Assembly: GCA_900321905.1 (NCBI GenBank) | Contig: ONXZ01000015.1 | Location: 1-14,551 of the forward strand | DNA length: 14,551 bases | Source of the DNA: an uncultured Eubacteriales bacterium | GTDB taxonomy: Bacteria > Bacillota > Clostridia > Oscillospirales > Acutalibacteraceae | Direction: 5' to 3' | Shown: piece by piece, positions 5,602 through 12,000 of the stretch | Position numbering within the stretch: the stretch's first letter is position 1 | Layout of the letters: each line of letters opens with the position of its first letter | Made by a program: the position numbers and the translations under genes | Notes under the pieces: generated by a model | What the model was told of the DNA's origin: nothing | What the model saw: the letters and a program-made list of their open reading frames with translations, nothing else | Databases searched by the model: none

Positions 5602-6418
5602 ATAACAGTGCCTTGTAGATATCGCCTTTTTTAAATGGGGTTGCGCCTGCGATTTCCTTTGCAGCAGCGTTTACAGACATTCCGCCATCCACAAGTTTTT
5701 GCGCCATAGCAATTGCGTCATTAAGCGTTAACTCTGCTGTTTCTTCCTTTTTGCCCTCGATAATCAGTACAATCTCACCCTTTGGTTTTTCCTCGTGATA
5801 GCGTTCTGACGCTTCTGCAAGGGTTGTACGGATAACTTCCTCGTGAACTTTTGTAATCTCACGCACTATAGCGATGTTTCTGTTTCCGAAGTATTCGAGC
5901 ATATCATCAAGTGTGCGTGATAACTTGTGCGGTGCTTCGTAAAACACCATTGTGCGTTTTTCGCAAACGAGTTCTTCAAGGTGTTCCCTGCGTGATTTTT
6001 TGCTGACGGACAAAAATCCCTCAAATGTAAATCTGCCTGTATTCATACCTGAGATTGCGAGCGCCGTTGCAAACGCAGTAGGACCCGGCACGGACTCAAC
6101 TTCAATACCGAGTTCGTGGCACATACGCACCAAATCTTCACCGGGGTCGGAGATTGCAGGCATACCCGCATCCGTAACAATGGCGCAAGTCTCACCTTGC
6201 AGAATACGCGTGGTTATTACCTCGCCGCGTTCCCTTTTGTTATGTTCAAAATAACTCACCATTTCTTTTTTTATGCCGAAATGGTTTAGCAGTTTCAGCG
6301 TAACTCTCGTATCCTCGGCTGCGATAAAATCGACATTTTCAAGCGTTTCAACCGCACGCGGCGAAAGGTCGCCAAGGTTACCGATAGGAGTGCCGACTAC
6401 ATAAAGTTTTTTGTTCAT
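5600..6418 (-). CDS. rsmI: 16S rRNA (cytidine(1402)-2'-O)-methyltransferase RsmI
   Basis: SAM-dependent methyltransferase of the tetrapyrrole-methylase fold that 2'-O-methylates C1402 in the decoding centre of 16S rRNA. Diagnostic motifs are all present: VVGTPIGNLGDLSPRAVETL at the start (TPIGNLGD 10-17), AAEDTR (33-38), VTDAGMPAISDPG (81-93), VPGPTAF (110-116), and FEGFL. The C-terminal HTH-like tail ends FKKGDIYKALL, as in the family. 272 residues matches the normal size. Its ATG overlaps the TGA of the upstream trmN6-like gene by 4 bp (6415-6418), with GAGGA as ribosome binding site, so translation is coupled. Confidence 0.96.
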   Translation of the reverse strand: MNKKLYVVGTPIGNLGDLSPRAVETLENVDFIAAEDTRVTLKLLNHFGIKKEMVSYFEHNKRERGEVITTRILQGETCAIVTDAGMPAISDPGEDLVRMCHELGIEVESVPGPTAFATALAISGMNTGRFTFEGFLSVSKKSRREHLEELVCEKRTMVFYEAPHKLSRTLDDMLEYFGNRNIAIVREITKVHEEVIRTTLAEASERYHEEKPKGEIVLIIEGKKEETAELTLNDAIAMAQKLVDGGMSVNAAAKEIAGATPFKKGDIYKALL

Positions 6419-7158
6419 CTTATTTTATCCTCATATCCATCGGCGTATGAGCCGTAAACCGACAGCATTTCTTTTGTGAATTTTGAGTCGTCGCCCTTTA
6501 TGACAAGCGACGGTTCAACGCGAAGGAACGGCTTTGCACCCTTTTTGCCCTCGACTAAAAATAAAAACGGTTCCTCACCCGCCTTGTCAACTACAAAGCG
6601 CAGGCGTTTCGGCTCGATTTTATACTTCCGCATTATCGCAAGCGCGTCAACAAGCCTTTCAGGGCGGTGGCACATACAGAATCTGCCGCCGTATGTGAGC
6701 AGATAGTTTGCCGCTTTGACGGCGTCCTCGATGTTACAGCACACTTCGTGCCGTGCAATGCGCGCACTCTCGCCAAGCGACTCAAATCCTGTGTTAATCG
6801 GCTTGTAAGGCGGATTCATCGTAACGAGCGTAAAACCCTCAGGCTTAAATTCTTTTTCAATCTCGCGCAAGTCGCAGAGGTGCGGCACAAGTCTGTCGCC
6901 AAGTAAGTTTTGTTCGATTGAAGCATTAACCTGCTCAATCGCATTTTGCTGAATGTCAAGACAGTGAACTGCGCTCTGCCCCTTGTCGCGAAGCCAGAGC
7001 AGAGGTATAATTCCGCAACCTGTACCCATATCAATGCACCTGTCCTTGCGCTTTGCCTTTGCAAAATACGCAAGTATAACGGCGTCTGTTCCAAAGGTGT
7101 GGTCGGGTGTTACAGCAACCTTGATATCATCTGATAATCTTTCAAAAGTGTAGTTCAT
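6415..7158 (-). CDS. tRNA1(Val) (adenine(37)-N6)-methyltransferase family protein (TrmN6/YfiC-like)
   Basis: Class I SAM-dependent N6-adenine methyltransferase of the COG4123 family, which in Escherichia coli modifies A37 of tRNA1(Val). Visible signals: the SAM loop IDMGTGCGI (42-50), the acidic end of the next strand LDIQQNAI, and the amino-methyltransferase catalytic motif NPPY at 115-118. The N-terminal substrate segment (VTPDHTFGTDAVILA) is also characteristic. Length (247) is normal. It is frequently found next to rsmI in Firmicutes, which supports the call. It overlaps both neighbours by 4 bp (ATGA), so three genes form one coupled unit. The exact tRNA target in this organism is inferred. 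Confidence 0.9.
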   Translation of the reverse strand: MNYTFERLSDDIKVAVTPDHTFGTDAVILAYFAKAKRKDRCIDMGTGCGIIPLLWLRDKGQSAVHCLDIQQNAIEQVNASIEQNLLGDRLVPHLCDLREIEKEFKPEGFTLVTMNPPYKPINTGFESLGESARIARHEVCCNIEDAVKAANYLLTYGGRFCMCHRPERLVDALAIMRKYKIEPKRLRFVVDKAGEEPFLFLVEGKKGAKPFLRVEPSLVIKGDDSKFTKEMLSVYGSYADGYEDKIR

Positions 7159-7823
7159 ACTATGCCACCGTTCACGCCCAAAACCTGACCTGTTGTGTAA
7201 TTGTTTTCTGCAAAAAACAGTACCGCCGCCGCCACCTCATCAGGCGTGCCGAGCCTGCCGAGCGGCACCTCGTTAGCAAGTTCTACCCCATCAAACTGCG
7301 CGTTCATTCTTGTATCAATTATTCCCGGACACACGCAGTTGACCGTAACATTTGACGGCGCGAGTTCCTGCGCAAGTGCTTTTGTAAGTCCGATAACTCC
7401 TGCCTTTGTCATAGAATACAGCGTTTCGCACGACGCGCCGCACTGTCCCCACATTGAGGACACATTAATTATCGCACCGCTGTGTTTTTTAATCATACCG
7501 AGTGCGGCATACTTTGAGCAAAAATACACAGCGCGCTCGTTGACTGCAGTAACTGCTTCGTAGTCGCTCTCATCAGTGTCGTTAATCATCTTGACAAGGC
7601 TGACTCCTGCGTTGTTGACAAGCACGTCGATATCGCCGACTGTATCAAACAGCGACTTAATCTCGTCTGTATTTTTAAGATTACACTTAACTGCGCTCAC
7701 GCCGTCAAGGTCGCACGGCGTGTCGTTAAATGTAACAAAAACTTTGTATCCGTTTTTCAAAAACAGTTCGGCGCAGGCTCTGCCAATGCCTGTTGCACCG
7801 CCTGTGATAAGTACCTTTTTCAT
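7155..7823 (-). CDS. Short-chain dehydrogenase/reductase (FabG-like SDR)
   Basis: NAD(P)-dependent oxidoreductase with a Rossmann fold, 222 residues, slightly short for a classical SDR. The cofactor loop is TGGATGIG (7-14), NNAG is at 70-73, the catalytic set is Asn95, Ser123, Tyr136 and Lys140 (SMTK), and PG of the VNCVCPGIIDT segment follows. It ends GQVLGVNGGIV, as in FabG-type proteins, which favours a 3-oxoacyl-ACP reductase-like reaction, but no other fatty acid gene is nearby, so the substrate is open. It leads the SDR-trmN6-rsmI unit, with GGTGAT just before the ATG and a promoter in the divergent gap. Confidence 0.88.
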   Translation of the reverse strand: MKKVLITGGATGIGRACAELFLKNGYKVFVTFNDTPCDLDGVSAVKCNLKNTDEIKSLFDTVGDIDVLVNNAGVSLVKMINDTDESDYEAVTAVNERAVYFCSKYAALGMIKKHSGAIINVSSMWGQCGASCETLYSMTKAGVIGLTKALAQELAPSNVTVNCVCPGIIDTRMNAQFDGVELANEVPLGRLGTPDEVAAAVLFFAENNYTTGQVLGVNGGIV

Positions 7824-7838
7824 TATATCACCGCAAAT

Positions 7839-7867
7839 ATATTAACATTTATTATTGAATTTTGCAA
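7839..7867 (-). promoter_or_regulatory. Promoter for the SDR-trmN6-rsmI unit
   Basis: Minus-strand TTGCAA (7862-7867) and TAATAT (7839-7844) are separated by exactly 17 bp, and the -10 carries an upstream TG (TGT-TAATAT, extended -10). It lies 16 bp before the SDR start, so the leader is very short. Confidence 0.55.
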
Positions 7868-7883
7868 ACATATAGAGTATAAT
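7855..7883 (+). promoter_or_regulatory. Promoter for the plus-strand GH43-hisC-gpsA unit
   Basis: TTGAAT (7855-7860), 17-bp spacer, then a perfect TATAAT (7878-7883), about 20 nt before the ribosome binding site GGAG (7900-7903). It overlaps the opposite SDR promoter, so the two could compete for RNA polymerase. Confidence 0.7.
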
Positions 7884-7909
7884 TATTAAAAATATTTATG
7901 GAGTAAACT

Positions 7910-8407
7910 ATGGACAGAGAATTTTACACAATATCCGTTTACGTTGACAAGGACGAAAACCTTGTTGGTATACCCTGCGGAGAGAGCGCAAAATACGGCA
8001 TTGCCGACATTGACACGGTTATGCTGCTCAAAGCGCCGTATAATGCAAAACAAGTGGAAAGTTACATTGAAAAGGTTATTAACGCCTGCTACACAAAAAA
8101 GCACAACGACAACGTTGAAACATCTACAATCGAGCGCTATACAAAGAAAAACGGCTTTGTCAACGCAACTAAAGACTATATGCTTATCTCAATCGTTAAA
8201 ATGCAAACCGGATACTCAATTATGCCTACATTTTATGATTTTGAAAAAGGTCCGCTTGCGATTGATGACGATGAGAGAATTCTCCCGATTAACTATCAGG
8301 AGGGCGAACTCGCAGACATAATTCACGACTTCATTGAAGTTTATCTCAAAGCAAATATGTTTTACAAAGAGATAAAAGAGTACGAAGAGGAACAGGGCAA
8401 AAAATAA
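7910..8407 (+). CDS. Hypothetical protein, 165 residues
   Basis: I do not recognise this family. The protein is soluble-looking, with no signal peptide, TM segment or Cys cluster. It begins with beta-type sequence (FYTISVYVDKDENLVGIPCG), followed by an amphipathic helix (AKQVESYIEKVINACYTKK), a central KNGFVNATKDYMLISIVKM segment, and a helical acidic C-terminus (ELADIIHDFIEVYLKA, EIKEYEEEQGKK). It reads like a real gene: it has a strong promoter, GGAG 6 nt before the ATG, and codon use like its neighbours. It is first in the unit leading to the GH43 enzyme 20 bp downstream. Confidence 0.6.
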   Translation: MDREFYTISVYVDKDENLVGIPCGESAKYGIADIDTVMLLKAPYNAKQVESYIEKVINACYTKKHNDNVETSTIERYTKKNGFVNATKDYMLISIVKMQTGYSIMPTFYDFEKGPLAIDDDERILPINYQEGELADIIHDFIEVYLKANMFYKEIKEYEEEQGKK

Positions 8408-8427
8408 CTCAGCAAAGGTAGTAAGAT

Positions 8428-9375
8428 ATGCATTTATTACACATTGATAAGGATAACTACATCGGTCAGGCAGACCCTTATATTATCGAAAGCGGCGGAA
8501 GATATTACATCTACACCACAGGTCACGACGGCATATACGCCTATCACGCAGACGACCTTTTTGACGACTGGAAGTTCTACGGCAGAGTTATGACTGTGCC
8601 TGACCACGAGGGATTCTGGGCGCCAAGCGTTATCGAACTTGACGGAAAATTCTATATGTACAACTCGTTTGAATTTTACGGCGACACGCCGGACAAAGGC
8701 GGCCACAGGCAGACAATGCACGTCAGCGTGAGCGACAGTCCGCTTGGACCGTTCACAGGCGCAAAGCAGATTTTGCCGCCTTTTTCCATAGACTCGCACA
8801 TTGTTAAAAACGAAAGCGGACTGTTTTTGTTTTACTCAACCAACAAGTTTGAGGGCGACAGAATAGGCACATATATTGTAGTTGACAGAATGCTCGACCC
8901 GTTCACTCCCGAGGGCAAGCCAAAGACGGTTATTGAGCCCACTCTTGACGAGGATATATACCAGCGCGACCGCTACAAAGAAGGTCAGCACTGGCACACG
9001 ATTGAGGGCGCGTTCTACTTCCGCGAGGGCGACTGGCACTACCTTATGTATTCAGGCAACTGCTACCAGCAGCCTACATATTACATCGGCTACGCAAGGG
9101 CAAAAACCGATGAAACCGACCTGACAAAAATTAAGTTTGAAAAATACCCTGATGACAACACCTACCACCCGATACTTGCGGCAAATTCATTTGAGGAGGG
9201 TACAGGACACCACTCGATGATAAAAAAAGACGGTCAGTGGTATGCGGTGTATCATGCGAGGGATTACGATGACGGACTCGGCGCAGACGCTTTTGACGCG
9301 CGCAACGCCCGCATTTGCAAAATAAACGTTGACGACGGTATTCTCACCGCCGAGCGATATGAGGACAAAATATAG
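8428..9375 (+). CDS. Glycoside hydrolase family 43-like enzyme (intracellular)
   Basis: Five-bladed beta-propeller glycosidase, probably cleaving arabinose or xylose from short oligosaccharides. The three acidic catalytic residues of GH43 fit at Asp16 (GQADPYI, general base), Asp122 (SIDSHIV, pKa modulator) and Glu193 (HTIEGAF, general acid). The metal- or substrate-site histidine pattern GTGHHSM is at about 258-264. The blade motifs YYIYTTG, KFYMYNS and LFLFYST are visible. 315 residues means a single catalytic domain without a binding module. There is no signal peptide, so it acts in the cytoplasm on imported oligosaccharides, yet no transporter is adjacent. AAAGG precedes the ATG. Its TAG stop directly abuts the next ATG, so translation is coupled. 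Confidence 0.85.
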   Translation: MHLLHIDKDNYIGQADPYIIESGGRYYIYTTGHDGIYAYHADDLFDDWKFYGRVMTVPDHEGFWAPSVIELDGKFYMYNSFEFYGDTPDKGGHRQTMHVSVSDSPLGPFTGAKQILPPFSIDSHIVKNESGLFLFYSTNKFEGDRIGTYIVVDRMLDPFTPEGKPKTVIEPTLDEDIYQRDRYKEGQHWHTIEGAFYFREGDWHYLMYSGNCYQQPTYYIGYARAKTDETDLTKIKFEKYPDDNTYHPILAANSFEEGTGHHSMIKKDGQWYAVYHARDYDDGLGADAFDARNARICKINVDDGILTAERYEDKI

Positions 9376-10437
9376 ATGAATTCTTACAAGGATAATCTGA
9401 GAAAAATTACGCCGTATGTACCGGGCGAGCAAAGTAAGGAAAAGGACATTGTTAAAATCAATGCTAACGAAAACCCTTACCCACCCTCGCCAAAAGCCAC
9501 GGCTGTACTTAAAGATTTTAACACAGAAAGCCTGCGTTTTTACCCCAACGCCAACGCAACGATGCTCAAAAAAGCGCTTGCAAAATACTACGGCGTTGGT
9601 GTGGAAAATGTTTTTGTCGGCAATGGCTCCGACGATGTGCTTGCACTCGCATTTCAGTCGTTTTTCTGCAGCGACAAACCGATTGCGTATCCTGACATAA
9701 CATACAGTTTTTACCCTGTGTGGTGCGATTTGTTCAATATTCCGTACACGACCTACCCGCTTGATGAAAACTTCAGGATAAACCTTGAGGATTACAAAGC
9801 GCAAAACGGCGGCGTGGTTATACCAAACCCGAACGCGCCGACGTCACTCGGCGAGGGTGAGGAATTTGTGCGCAAACTCGCTGAATACAACGCCGACAGC
9901 GTGGTTATAATAGACGAGGCGTATGTTGATTTTGGCGGATATTCGTCGGTTCAGTTGACTACAGAATACCCTAACCTGCTTGTTACAGGCACATTTTCAA
10001 AATCACGCTCGCTTGCAGGACTGCGCATAGGATTTGCTATCGGTTCCTCTGAACTGATTTCAGTACTTGAGGCTGTTAAAAACTCCTACAATTCCTACAC
10101 GGTTGACAGCCTTTCAATCGCTATGGGTATCGCCTCGATTGAGGACGATGAATACTTTAAAACAACCACCGGCAAAGTAATAGCAACAAGAACACGCGTT
10201 ACTGACGAAATGCGCGCACTCGGCTTTGAAGTGCTTGACTCGCAGACAAACTTCATACTTGCAACGCACGACGGTTACAGTATGAAGGAACTGTTTGAAT
10301 ACCTCAAAACAAAAAAAGTATTTATACGCTATTTCAGCCTGCCGAGGATTGAAAAATATGTGCGCATTACAATTGGCACAGACGGTGAAATGGACAGATT
10401 TTTAGCAGAAGTTAAAAACTTTTTGGAGGGCAGATAA
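9376..10437 (+). CDS. hisC: Histidinol-phosphate aminotransferase (HisC-type)
   Basis: PLP-dependent class I/II aminotransferase, step 7 of histidine synthesis: histidinol phosphate and 2-oxoglutarate from imidazole acetol phosphate and glutamate. Visible signals: INANENPYPPSP (28-39) at the N-terminus, GNGSDDVLAL (82-91), NPNAPTS (151-157) with the PLP-contacting Asn, DEAYVDF (180-186), the Schiff-base lysine Lys209 in TFSKSRSLAGLR, and Arg217. 353 residues is typical. It abuts the GH43 stop with no gap, with GAGG 11 nt before the ATG. No other his gene is present here, so it may be an orphan copy, or may serve another amino acid such as phenylalanine or tyrosine; family specificity within HisC is not readable by eye. 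Confidence 0.88.
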   Translation: MNSYKDNLRKITPYVPGEQSKEKDIVKINANENPYPPSPKATAVLKDFNTESLRFYPNANATMLKKALAKYYGVGVENVFVGNGSDDVLALAFQSFFCSDKPIAYPDITYSFYPVWCDLFNIPYTTYPLDENFRINLEDYKAQNGGVVIPNPNAPTSLGEGEEFVRKLAEYNADSVVIIDEAYVDFGGYSSVQLTTEYPNLLVTGTFSKSRSLAGLRIGFAIGSSELISVLEAVKNSYNSYTVDSLSIAMGIASIEDDEYFKTTTGKVIATRTRVTDEMRALGFEVLDSQTNFILATHDGYSMKELFEYLKTKKVFIRYFSLPRIEKYVRITIGTDGEMDRFLAEVKNFLEGR

Positions 10438-10884
10438 ATGGATAAGTTTGCAAAAGTTTTGGCAACATTTATCAACCTTTGCACCTACGGCGTAGGCCTT
10501 GCGGTTGTACTGATTAAAATGCTGCACAAGGATTATATTGCCGTGTTCATAATAAACGGTTTTAACTATAACGAGAGCCTGTTTTTCAACATGGCGCTTT
10601 TCAGTCTCGGCACTATGCTGCTTGGCATTGTGCTTACAATGCTTGTAGGCGAGTACAAGAGAGAGGAAATCACGGTTTTGTACCCGATAGTATGGGCTAT
10701 TTTCCCCGCTGTTATCACCTGTTTTTTCATCTACTTTGGCGTTACAGGCGCAGCCGCAAGGGAAATTGCTGTTATGCTTGTTTCCGCCGCTGTGTATCTC
10801 GCAGCGAGCCTTGTTAACATATACACAGGCACTAAAATATTTACACTTTACTCGAATAAAAATAACAATTCGGACGATGAATAA
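10438..10884 (+). CDS. Four-helix integral membrane protein, unknown function
   Basis: 148-residue protein, not recognised. Four hydrophobic segments lie at about 8-30, 48-71, 78-102 and 109-131, with a basic loop YKREE between the second and third and an acidic, Asn-rich tail (NKNNNSDDE). No catalytic or transport motif is evident. It starts directly after the hisC stop, with GGAGG upstream, so it is part of the same unit. A 9-bp hairpin encloses its stop codon, ahead of gpsA. Confidence 0.65.
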   Translation: MDKFAKVLATFINLCTYGVGLAVVLIKMLHKDYIAVFIINGFNYNESLFFNMALFSLGTMLLGIVLTMLVGEYKREEITVLYPIVWAIFPAVITCFFIYFGVTGAAAREIAVMLVSAAVYLAASLVNIYTGTKIFTLYSNKNNNSDDE

Positions 10885-10894
10885 TATCGTCCGA
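10870..10894 (+). terminator. Stop-codon-enclosing hairpin between the membrane protein gene and gpsA
   Basis: TCGGACGAT (10870-10878) pairs perfectly with ATCGTCCGA (10886-10894) around a 7-nt loop that holds the TAA. The tail ATAAATAATTT has few consecutive T residues, so it may be a partial terminator, an attenuator or an RNA-stability element rather than a full stop. No room or motif for a separate gpsA promoter is seen after it. Confidence 0.5.
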
Positions 10895-10916
10895 TAAATA
10901 ATTTAAGGAGTTTGAT

Positions 10917-11921
10917 ATGGCAAATATCGGCGTACTCGGCGCAGGCACCTGGGGCATTGCGCTTGCAAGAATGTTATGCCTCAACAATCACAAAGTAACT
11001 GTTTGGTCGGCAGTTCAAAAAGAACTTGATGAACTGACTAAAACTCACAAACACCCAAATCTCAGCGGCGTTGAAATACCCAAAGAGATTGAGTACACAA
11101 ACTCACTGTCACAGGCTTGCAAAGGCAAAGACCTGATTATGTTTTCTGTAGCGTCACCGTATGTGCGTGCAACAGCAGCAAACGCGGCAGAGTTCATAAC
11201 ACCTGAGCAAGTTATAGTTGACGTTGCGAAGGGTATTGAAGCGGACACGCTTATGACAATGTCTGCAATAATTGAGGACGAACTCACAAAAGCACAGCCG
11301 AAAGGCAAGTTCAAGATTGTTGCGCTGTCAGGTCCCACACACGCAGAGGAAGTTGCGCGTGATTTACCTACTGCTATTGTGTCGTCATCAAAGGACGAAA
11401 ACGCCGCAAAATATGTGCAGGAGATTTTTATGAACACCTGCATGCGAGTTTACACAAACTCCGATATGCTCGGCGTTGAACTCTGCGGCGCGCTGAAAAA
11501 CATTATGGCGCTTGCGGCAGGCGTGTCGAGCGGTCTCGGCTTTGGCGACAACGCAAAGGCGGCGCTGATTACACGAGGTATGGCGGAGATTACAAGGCTC
11601 GGTCTTGCTATGGGTTGCCACGAGCAGACCTTCCTCGGACTTGCAGGCATAGGCGACCTTATTGTTACCGCAACAAGTATGCACAGCCGTAACAACCGCT
11701 GCGGTTACCGCATAGGTCAGGGCATACCCGTATCGCAGGCAGTGCATGAAGTTGGCATGGTTGTTGAAGGTATCAACGCAATCCCTGCAGCGATTGAACT
11801 CGCTGAAAAGTACAAGGTTGAAATGCCTATTGTTGAAATGGCAGACGCCGTTGTCGGCGGCAAAGTAACGCCAAAAGAAGCCGTACATCAACTGATGACA
11901 CGAAAGAAAAAGGCGGAATAA
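10917..11921 (+). CDS. gpsA: NAD(P)-dependent glycerol-3-phosphate dehydrogenase GpsA
   Basis: Reduces dihydroxyacetone phosphate to sn-glycerol-3-phosphate, the backbone for membrane phospholipids; cytoplasmic. The Rossmann loop GVLGAGTWGIAL (GAGTWG 8-13) opens the protein. Lys105 in DVAKGIE, LSGPTHAEEVARDLPTA (SGPTHAEE 138-145) and the catalytic Lys194 in ELCGALKNIMALAAG are all present, followed by GDNAKAALITRGMAEI and the GLAGIGDLIVTATS and SRNNRCGYRIGQG segments. 334 residues is standard. AAGGAG lies ahead of the ATG. It is the last gene of the plus-strand unit and closes in two successive terminators. Confidence 0.96.
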   Translation: MANIGVLGAGTWGIALARMLCLNNHKVTVWSAVQKELDELTKTHKHPNLSGVEIPKEIEYTNSLSQACKGKDLIMFSVASPYVRATAANAAEFITPEQVIVDVAKGIEADTLMTMSAIIEDELTKAQPKGKFKIVALSGPTHAEEVARDLPTAIVSSSKDENAAKYVQEIFMNTCMRVYTNSDMLGVELCGALKNIMALAAGVSSGLGFGDNAKAALITRGMAEITRLGLAMGCHEQTFLGLAGIGDLIVTATSMHSRNNRCGYRIGQGIPVSQAVHEVGMVVEGINAIPAAIELAEKYKVEMPIVEMADAVVGGKVTPKEAVHQLMTRKKKAE

Positions 11922-11931
11922 CCCGCCTTTT
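11908..11931 (+). terminator. Terminator enclosing the gpsA stop codon
   Basis: AAAAGGCGG (11908-11916) pairs with CCGCCTTTT (11923-11931), loop AATAAC, which contains the TAA of gpsA. The T-tract is short (TTTT). Confidence 0.75.
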
Positions 11932-11955
11932 ACACAATAATAACACTATCCACTA

Positions 11956-11985
11956 AAAAAGCATCGACCTGAGTCGATGCTTTTT
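11956..11985. terminator. Bidirectional terminator between gpsA and pckG
   Basis: Perfect 13-bp stem: AAAAAGCATCGAC (11956-11968) with GTCGATGCTTTTT (11973-11985) around CTGA. It has a T-tract in both directions, serving convergent gpsA and pckG. Confidence 0.92.
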
Positions 11986-12000
11986 ACTTACCCTGTAGAT

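Noticed and set aside
9187..9804. Long 205-codon open frame on the minus strand
   Set aside because: It lies antisense to the GH43 and hisC genes, which both have complete catalytic motifs; its sequence (rich in V, R, F, C) is the usual antisense shadow.
11388..11891. 167-codon minus-strand open frame over gpsA
   Set aside because: Antisense to the conserved gpsA coding region, His/Cys-rich shadow composition, no ribosome binding site.
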